A stretch of 64,000 bases of DNA. Origin: Daejeonella sp. JGW-45 (GTDB lineage Bacteria; Bacteroidota; Bacteroidia; Sphingobacteriales; Sphingobacteriaceae). A program made the position numbers and the translations under genes. Numbering within the stretch: the first letter of the stretch is position 1; each line of letters opens with the position of its first letter. The stretch lies in NCBI RefSeq assembly GCF_029360805.1, contig NZ_JARKNC010000010.1:899182-963181 (forward strand). The letters run 5' to 3'. This document shows positions 54,621 through 62,000 of the stretch, in pieces. The notes beneath the pieces were generated by a model. It was given only the letters and a program-made list of their open reading frames with translations. It was not told the origin of the DNA and did no database searches.

Positions 54621-55115
54621 CTAGTTGTTGGGTTTAACTTTCACCGTATCATCGTCTACTTTTATTTTGCCTTCATCACCTTTGATCTTAAGCTCTTCGC
54701 CGTCTGTTTTTACTTTGCTGCCATCTTCATACTTGATCTTAATATCATCTCCGTCACGCTTAATCTTCGTTTCATCAAGCATCCATTTGCCATCAGTTTT
54801 TACGATGACATCATTTACCACCAGACCCGTTTTGAATAGCGTATCGCCAGATCTATCGATATAAAACTCAACCGGCACTTTAGTTATACTGTCAACAGCC
54901 CATCCGGTTTCAGCATCGGCAATAACGTACACGGTCTTGCCGCTGTTAAGGTCTGTATATGATCCCGGCACTACCTGGGTAGTGGTCGACGTCATTTCGG
55001 TCGACTCGCTCACCATTGTTGAATCTGTGACATCGTCGCCGGTTTTTTTGTTATTACAGGCTACAACTGCCGTACTTATCGCTGCAAATGATAAGATTTT
55101 TAATAAATTTTTCAT
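54621..55115 (-). CDS. Lipoprotein with a charged short-repeat tail, paralogue 1
   Basis: A 164-residue lipoprotein (signal ends TAVVACNN). A conserved segment VPGSYTDLNSGKTVYVIAD is shared with the neighbour. The tail (about 110-164) is a Lys/Asp/Gly repeat (GDDIKIKYEDGSKVKTDGEE). Its function is unknown; the repeats could bind divalent cations or simply space the protein from the membrane. Confidence 0.65.
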   Translation of the reverse strand: MKNLLKILSFAAISTAVVACNNKKTGDDVTDSTMVSESTEMTSTTTQVVPGSYTDLNSGKTVYVIADAETGWAVDSITKVPVEFYIDRSGDTLFKTGLVVNDVIVKTDGKWMLDETKIKRDGDDIKIKYEDGSKVKTDGEELKIKGDEGKIKVDDDTVKVKPNN

Positions 55116-55176
55116 GTTTGTTTGTTTGTTTTAGTTAGGGTGTTTTAAGATTAACATCCTTTAATCCAAATTGTTG

Positions 55177-55698
55177 CTAGTTTTTAGACTTTTCTACTTT
55201 CCCGTCTTCTATCTTGGTTTTCGAGTCTCCGTCCTTGATCTTAATATCGCCGTCCTCTGATACCTTCTTTTTATAGTCTCCATCTTTCAGTTTTGAATCA
55301 CCGTCACCCTCAACTTTAAGCTTGTAATCATCACCTTTGATTTTATAGTCATCCCCGTCAAATTTCTTTTTGTAGTCTGTATACTTAATGGCTACGTCTT
55401 TGTCGTCGAAGTCTATTTTTGCCTCGTCAATCTCAAAGTAATCATCATCCACCCTGGTGATTTTATTATTCACAACAGCACCAGTGGTGAAGATCGTATC
55501 ACGGTCATTATCTACATACAGATAGACTGGTTTTTGTGTTACGCTATTAATTGCATAGCCCGTCTCTGGGTCGGCAATTACCTGAATAGAATCGCCTGAA
55601 TTAAGATCGACATATGTGCCTGGTACAACTTTGTCTTTATTGTTGCAGGCAGCCATGAGCAGTATACATAGGGCAGCAGAAAGATTTAAAATTTTCAT
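55177..55698 (-). CDS. Lipoprotein with a charged short-repeat tail, paralogue 2
   Basis: A 173-residue paralogue of the downstream lipoprotein. It has a signal ending LLMAACNN, the shared segment VPGTYVDLNSGDSIQVIAD, and a longer tail of about 70 residues with units such as DDYKIKGDD and DGDYKKKVSEDGD. The two genes lie 61 bp apart on the same strand and arose by tandem duplication, with tail length diverging. Confidence 0.65.
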   Translation of the reverse strand: MKILNLSAALCILLMAACNNKDKVVPGTYVDLNSGDSIQVIADPETGYAINSVTQKPVYLYVDNDRDTIFTTGAVVNNKITRVDDDYFEIDEAKIDFDDKDVAIKYTDYKKKFDGDDYKIKGDDYKLKVEGDGDSKLKDGDYKKKVSEDGDIKIKDGDSKTKIEDGKVEKSKN

Positions 55699-56004
55699 GA
55701 TGTTGTTTATTGTTTGACTGGTAACAATCTCCTCGTCAAATGGTTTCAGTTAGTCAGATCGGGATGGTTATTAACTTCATTTTTGGGTAAATAATTGCTC
55801 AAAACGGGGAATTAATATCGCACTTTTTGATACGGGAATCTTTCCGGAAAAGAAAGAAAAAGGGCTGTTGAATGCAGTTTAATAGCCGTGGCGGAGAAAG
55901 GGCCCACATATATGTTAAAGCTCTGAAAAATAGGCCCGATGGTATGATTATCGCTTTATCGCGCGTAGTTAAACTTGAATCACAGTATAGTTTACAAAGA
56001 TAAA
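55699..56004. other. 306-bp divergent intergenic region
   Basis: No gene is supported. It separates the minus-strand lipoproteins from the plus-strand T9SS-type locus and must contain promoters for both. No clear TAnnTTTG element was found. A 119-codon minus-strand ORF (55799-56158) has no features and overlaps the real gene. Confidence 0.5.
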
Positions 56005-57330
56005 GTGCAATTGTTGAAGACCGTGAAATTTTTGATTGTCCTGACACTATTTTTCCTGAAGCCATTGCTTTCATCGGGGCAGGAATCAGTCGAGATGCAT
56101 GTTCATGCCGGCGAGTCGTTTTACGTCCACGCTTCCGAGTCTGTGGGTATAGTTTCAAACGTTATAAACTCAGGATCATTCGGCACGTACCCTGGTGCAG
56201 CAGTTAATTTTTCGGGGCAACGATGGACCAATAACGCAGGCAGCCGCCTTGTTGACGAAAGTGCCAGCGGTTCGGGCGGATTGGGTGGTTACGTCAGATT
56301 TATATCTGCAAGCGGCTCCGCTCAGTTTATTGATAGCCGGAATACGGTCCCGTCTGCCAATGGATTTCCAAATCTGGCTATCGCCAATACCGGAAATGTT
56401 GTTCTGGAGGGAGCAGATCTCATCATACGGGGAACCCTGAACTTCGAAGCTGGCAAACTAATTTTAAACAACCGGAATACCGTGTTGGCATCGAATGCCA
56501 CAATCACGGGTTATGATAACACAAAGTTCGTTGTTACCGGAACTGGTACCGACGGGGGATTTTTAGTGAGGAATGTGTCCGGAACTCAAATTGCTGATAT
56601 TGTTTATCCAATCGGGGCTACTTTAAACAGCTATACGCCTGCATCGATTAACTATAGGGGAGTTGCTCAAGGCATCAAAGTACGGGTTTTCGAGAACGTG
56701 TATGAAAGGGCCGTCTTTGGGATGCCCGATAATGTCAACTATGTTCCTAAAACCTGGAATGTGTCGTTTGCGATAAGTGATCCTTCTGCGGTAATGAGTC
56801 TGAGTACTCAGCACAATGCCAATGAGGAGGGATCAGCTTTTGCCGCGAAGCGCTCAGAAAGCTACATCAGCCGTTATATCGCTTCAACCGAGAAATGGGA
56901 TAAAATTGCGTCAACCGGCGTCAGCCCGGCTAATATTACAACAGGTAATGCTATCGCAAATGCCTATCTGAATTCCCGGGCAGCTATTTCCGGATTTTCT
57001 ACTAACGAATATTTCTCTAAATCTATACTCAACGCAAATACAAGTCCGATAGCAGGATTACGCATACCTGCAGGGATCTCGCCTAATAATGATGGGCTGA
57101 ACGAGAAATTTATCATCGAAAACCTTCAGCCTACCGACAGGGTAAGGCTTGACATCTACAACAGGTGGCAAACACTTGTATTCCGCGACGGGAACTATAA
57201 AAACACGTTTGACGGTATTGGCAACCAGAAAGGGTTGGTCAATAACGAACTGCCAGATGGTACTTACTACTACATTTTGAACATAAATACTGAGAAGCCC
57301 ATAACAGGCTATATCGTAATTAACAGGTAA
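56005..57330 (+). CDS. Secreted protein with a gliding-type (CHU_C) C-terminal domain
   Basis: A protein of about 441 residues with a signal peptide (FLIVLTLFFLKPLLSSGQ). The body is a beta-rich adhesin-like region. The end carries the type B gliding-motility/T9SS sorting domain: AGISPNNDGLNEKFIIENLQ, then VRLDIYNRWQTLVF and ELPDGTYYYILNI, ending GYIVINR. Such domains target proteins to the type IX secretion system. The start is unclear: GTG 56005, GTG 56023 and TTG 55975 are all possible. The PorP/SprF gene begins 4 bp after its stop. Confidence 0.82.
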   Translation: MQLLKTVKFLIVLTLFFLKPLLSSGQESVEMHVHAGESFYVHASESVGIVSNVINSGSFGTYPGAAVNFSGQRWTNNAGSRLVDESASGSGGLGGYVRFISASGSAQFIDSRNTVPSANGFPNLAIANTGNVVLEGADLIIRGTLNFEAGKLILNNRNTVLASNATITGYDNTKFVVTGTGTDGGFLVRNVSGTQIADIVYPIGATLNSYTPASINYRGVAQGIKVRVFENVYERAVFGMPDNVNYVPKTWNVSFAISDPSAVMSLSTQHNANEEGSAFAAKRSESYISRYIASTEKWDKIASTGVSPANITTGNAIANAYLNSRAAISGFSTNEYFSKSILNANTSPIAGLRIPAGISPNNDGLNEKFIIENLQPTDRVRLDIYNRWQTLVFRDGNYKNTFDGIGNQKGLVNNELPDGTYYYILNINTEKPITGYIVINR

Positions 57331-57334
57331 ACAG

Positions 57335-58270
57335 ATGAGGATCAGTACTATTCAAAAGGGGCTTGTATTGGGATTAATATCATTGATCTCTTTCGCGCTT
57401 CGCCTGCAGGCCCAGCAGCTGCCTCTGTATTCTGAATATATGTTTAATACATTCGAGATCAACCCTGCTTATGCCGGCGGAAGGGATGCCATACAAATAA
57501 CCACAATGTTCCGCAAGCAATGGACCGGTTTTAAGACCGCTCCTCAGAGCACTTTTCTTTCAGTGGATATGCCGGTTACCGATAAGCGTATAGGCCTGGG
57601 ATTAAAAATAGTGGATGACAGGGACGAAATCACAAAAACGGTAGGCGCTCAGGGAGCATATTCATATAAAATCCCTTTAGGTGATTATTCTGCTCTGGCA
57701 TTCGGACTTCAGGCCGGAGCAATGAATTTTAAGTCTGATTTTACGGAGGTCGATGTGATCGATCCCAATGATCCCTCTTTCAGCCAGGTTGTTAACTCTG
57801 TAAAGGTAAATTTTGGCACGGGCGCTTTCTTTAATACTGAGAACTTCTTTGTGGGACTCTCAATCCCTAATTTGATTAAGCAGAACCTGAAGAAAAACAG
57901 CATCGATAACCCGGGTGATATTAAGCAGAATACTCATATTTATTTCAATACAGGGTACGTTTTCCATCTTAACGATGATTTTGTAGTCAAGCCGTCGGTG
58001 CTGGTTCGCGGCCTTGTAGGCAGTCCCGTCTCGGTTGACGTAAATACAAATTTATGGATAGCAGACATGTTATCACTTGGCGCCTCTTATCGAAATAAGA
58101 GCGCTATTGTAGGGATAATAAACTTACGCGTTCTCCCGGAATTATATATGGGATATGCTTACGATCATAGCATATCCCGTCTGAATATAATCGCAAAAGG
58201 TTCACACGAAGTCATTTTAAGGTACGAGATACCCATCGGGCGGACGTCCCTTTCACCACGATATTTTTAA
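57335..58270 (+). CDS. PorP/SprF-family outer-membrane protein
   Basis: A 311-residue outer-membrane barrel protein of the PorP/SprF family, tied to type IX secretion and gliding motility. The family segment after the signal peptide is MFNTFEINPAYAGGRDA, followed by QWTGFKTAPQSTFLSVD and the mid segment LGLKIVDDRDEITKT. In gliding species SprF supports secretion of the adhesin SprB. Here it sits between a CHU_C-domain protein and two secreted fibre-like proteins, so it probably serves them. Confidence 0.88.
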   Translation: MRISTIQKGLVLGLISLISFALRLQAQQLPLYSEYMFNTFEINPAYAGGRDAIQITTMFRKQWTGFKTAPQSTFLSVDMPVTDKRIGLGLKIVDDRDEITKTVGAQGAYSYKIPLGDYSALAFGLQAGAMNFKSDFTEVDVIDPNDPSFSQVVNSVKVNFGTGAFFNTENFFVGLSIPNLIKQNLKKNSIDNPGDIKQNTHIYFNTGYVFHLNDDFVVKPSVLVRGLVGSPVSVDVNTNLWIADMLSLGASYRNKSAIVGIINLRVLPELYMGYAYDHSISRLNIIAKGSHEVILRYEIPIGRTSLSPRYF

Positions 58271-58274
58271 TTTT

Positions 58275-59039
58275 ATGAAAAATTTATACTCTCACCCTCT
58301 TGTTCAAAGTAGCCGTGTTTGTAAAGCACTGCTGATCATCCTGATCGGCATTCTTGGTTTTGAGCGCTCCCAGGCACAGGTTAAGATAGGGACTAACCCC
58401 GATCAGGTTCAACGGTCGTCAATTTTGGAACTGGAGAGCCAAACCAAGGGTTTGCTTTTGCCAAGATTGCAGGATACCACTGCAATCAATGCCCTGAATC
58501 CGTCTGACGGCATGCTTATTTACCTTGAGAAAACACCCAAAAACGGACTGTATGTTAGGAGGAATGGCGTCTGGCACTTTCTTACAGGCGTTAGTTCGAC
58601 CAGTACAGGCGGTCCGGGTTTTGATCCAAGTACATTAAATCTGGCTACAATTGGTGGAAAAGTAGATCCTGCCACTCAGATCTCAGCAGCCAGTGGAACA
58701 GTTTCCGGCCAGGTACTTACCTGGAACGGGACTAACTGGGAGCCCAAAAGCATTGTGCAGGTTTCGACAACGATCGTCGAAAAAGCTAAAGAATTCAATA
58801 CAGCCTCAGGTGGAAACGTGGTGATTGAGGCCAACAGTACCGGTGTCGTGAAAGTTCCGGTAACCGGTGCAGTGGTGGGAGACATCGTATTTGTCGCTTT
58901 AACAGGTGATACGCCGGATTTCTCGGTTTACAATTCCTGGGTTAGCGGCCCAAACGAAGTAAGCATCCGCTTTGCCAATTATCAGGCGGAGCCGGTGACA
59001 ATTATCGGCACCCAATACAAAGTTTTACTAATGAAATAA
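58275..59039 (+). CDS. Small secreted protein sharing its N-terminal module with the giant repeat protein
   Basis: A 254-residue protein with a signal ending RSQAQ. The N-terminal module is SSILELESQTKGLLLPRL, DGMLIYLEKTPKNGLYVRR and SGQVLTWNGTNWEPK. The following gene has matching parts: ALQVDGSDKAILIPRI, NGMMVYNTADSKFYVRQ and SGQVLGWNGTQWMP. It lacks the repeat array. It could be a cap, anchor or short form of the fibre. It begins 4 bp after the PorP/SprF gene, suggesting one operon. Confidence 0.65.
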   Translation: MKNLYSHPLVQSSRVCKALLIILIGILGFERSQAQVKIGTNPDQVQRSSILELESQTKGLLLPRLQDTTAINALNPSDGMLIYLEKTPKNGLYVRRNGVWHFLTGVSSTSTGGPGFDPSTLNLATIGGKVDPATQISAASGTVSGQVLTWNGTNWEPKSIVQVSTTIVEKAKEFNTASGGNVVIEANSTGVVKVPVTGAVVGDIVFVALTGDTPDFSVYNSWVSGPNEVSIRFANYQAEPVTIIGTQYKVLLMK

Positions 59040-59087
59040 TGTCCGCCCTGTGCGAACCTTTAAATACAGCATTCTAATTCCCATTAT

Positions 59088-62000
59088 ATGAAGCACGTTT
59101 TACAAAGATTCTTCCGTTTTGCCTGCATTGCAGGCTTAATATCCGGGGCATTGGGCACCGCCCAGGGGCAGTCGAGGCAGGTTAGGCTGGGAGATAATAT
59201 GGGCGACCATATAGCCCTGCGGGACATGGACATTAATAATAAGCAGATCCTCAACTCATCCAGGATCGCAATAGGGGTGGCCACGATCACAAACAGCAGT
59301 GTAGCGTTACAGGTGGATGGCTCAGATAAGGCTATTCTGATTCCGCGTATAACGAGTCTAACGGCTATTAACACACCAGAAAATGGGATGATGGTGTATA
59401 ATACGGCCGATAGTAAGTTCTACGTTCGTCAGGGAAATGAGTGGATTTCTTTTGCAGATGGAGCAGGTTCAGTGGTTTCTATGAATGGGAAAATAGGAGC
59501 AGTGACCTTTGAAGGTGATGACACAAGTATTTCTGTGGATAATACCGGAACAAGCATCGTGATTTCAGCTCAAAGTGCAGCAGCGATCTGGAATGCCAGT
59601 AAGCTTCAGGGAAATACAATTTCGGGTACTTCACCAATTTCCGGGCAGGTTTTGGGATGGAACGGTACACAATGGATGCCCGTAGATATGACAGCAAATT
59701 CAGCTTTGGTAGTGACTAGTCCGGCCCAACCAGCGATCACTTCTTTAGGTACTCTCAGCAAGTTGACAGTAACCGCTCCCATTACCGGTAGTATTACCGG
59801 CAATGCTGCAACTGCCACTAAGCTTGCAACATCAAGGAAGATAAATGGAGTTGGTTTTGACGGTTCTGCAGATATTACCATCCCAACTACGGCCGCGGCG
59901 AACACATTAACCGGAACAACGCTTAATGCTGCGATTGTTAATTCGTCCTTGACTTCTGTAGGAACATTAACGGATCTAACAGTTACTAATCCCGTTACGG
60001 GAAGCGTCACCGGTAATGCAGGCACCGCTACCGCTCTGGCTACCCCTAGAACGATCAATGGAGTTGCTTTTGACGGTACGGCAAATATCGATATTACGGC
60101 TGAGGCCGATGCCAATCAGTTGACCGGTACGACATTGAAATCGTCGGTGGTTAATTCCTCGCTGACTTCTGTGGGAACCTTGACGGACCTGACGGTTAGT
60201 AATCCGATAGCAGGGTCAGTCACTGGTAATGCAGGTACTGCTACTAAGCTTGCTACCTCCAGAACGATCAACGGGGTAGCTTTTGATGGAACGGCGGATG
60301 TCAACATTGGTTCCTCAAATTTGCCATTTACGCCGGCAGGAAGTATAGCAGCAAATAATGTGCAGGCTGCTTTGGTTGAGTTGGATGGAGATAATGTTCT
60401 GAAGGCAAACCTTGCTTCTCCAGCATTAACGGGTACTCCAACGGCACCGACCGCTGCGCCGGGCACCAACACTACCCAGGTGGCCACCACGGCTTTTGTA
60501 ACGGCTGCAGCCGCAGCAGGCACAGCTGATGCTGACGCAACGACTAAGGGAAAGATCCAGTTAGCAGGAGATCTGAGCGGAACAGCCGCAGCACCGGTGA
60601 TAGCAGGCAATGCTGTAACGTCAGCAAAGATTGCTGACGGAACGATCGTTGGGACAGATTTAGCTGATGGTGCAGTAAGCTTAGTTAAACAGGCTGATAT
60701 TGCTGCTGCGTCATTGATCGGTAGAGTTTCAGGCGGTACAGGAGCGCCAGAGGTGTTAAGTGTATCAGCGGCTAAATCACTCCTTTCATTAAGCAAAACC
60801 GATGTTGGTCTAGCTAACGTGGATAATACAGCTGATGCAGATAAGCCAGTTTCTTCAGCTACTCTCTCTGCATTGAATGCCAAGGAACCTTTGATCACTG
60901 CCGGAACCGCTGCTCAATACCTGAAAGGGGACAAGACTTTAGGTACATTGGATAAGACTGCTGTTGGCTTAAGTAATGTGAACAATACAGCCGATGCTGA
61001 TAAACCGATCAGCACTGCGACCCAGACAGCACTCGATGGAAAGGCTACTAACGCTGCTTTAGCATTAAAAGCCGACCAGAGTGCAGTTGACCTGAAAGCC
61101 CCCCTTGCATCACCGACCTTCACAGGTACTGTATCCGGTATCACGGCCGGAATGGTTGGTTTAGGTAATGTGAACAATACAGCCGATGCTGATAAGCCAA
61201 TTAGTTCGGCTACCCAGGCAGCCCTTGATGGTAAAGCCACTACTGCTGCTTTAGCATTAAAGGCTGACCAAAGTGCAGTGGATCTGAAAGCACCTCTTGC
61301 ATCTCCAACATTCACCGGTACTGTTTCCGGTATCACTGCTACAATGGTTGGATTAGGCAATGTGAACAATACCGCTGATGCTGATAAACCGATCAGTTCG
61401 GCTACTCAAACAGCACTTGACGGGAAAGCTGCCAGTGCAGATCTTGCTTTAAAAGCACCACTAGCATCTCCAACATTTACCGGAACTGTTTCTGGTATCA
61501 CTAAGGGAATGGTAGGATTATCAGATGTAGATAACACTTCAGACCTGGCTAAGCCAATCAGCACTGCAACTCAAACCGCACTTGATGGAAAAGCTACAAC
61601 CGCTGCTTTAGCATTAAAGGCTGACCAGAGTTCAGTTGATTTGAAAGCACCACTAGCTTCACCAACTTTTACCGGAACTGTATCTGGTATTACTAAAGGG
61701 ATGGTAGGATTATCAGATGTAGATAATACTTCCGACCTGGCTAAGCCAATCAGTACGGCTACTCAAACCGCTCTTGATGGAAAAGCTGCTAGTGCAGATC
61801 TTGCTTTAAAGGCACCACTAGCATCTCCGACATTTACAGGAACTGTCTCAGGTATCACTGCAGGAATGGTTGGACTAGGTAATGTGAATAACACTGCTGA
61901 TGCAGATAAACCGATCAGTTCGGCTACTCAAACCGCCCTTGATGGAAAAGCCGCCAGTGCAGATCTGGCTTTAAAAGCACCACTAGCATCTCCAACCTTT

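Noticed and set aside
55799..56158. 119-codon minus-strand ORF
   Set aside because: It overlaps the start of the real CHU_C-domain gene and has no recognisable domain.
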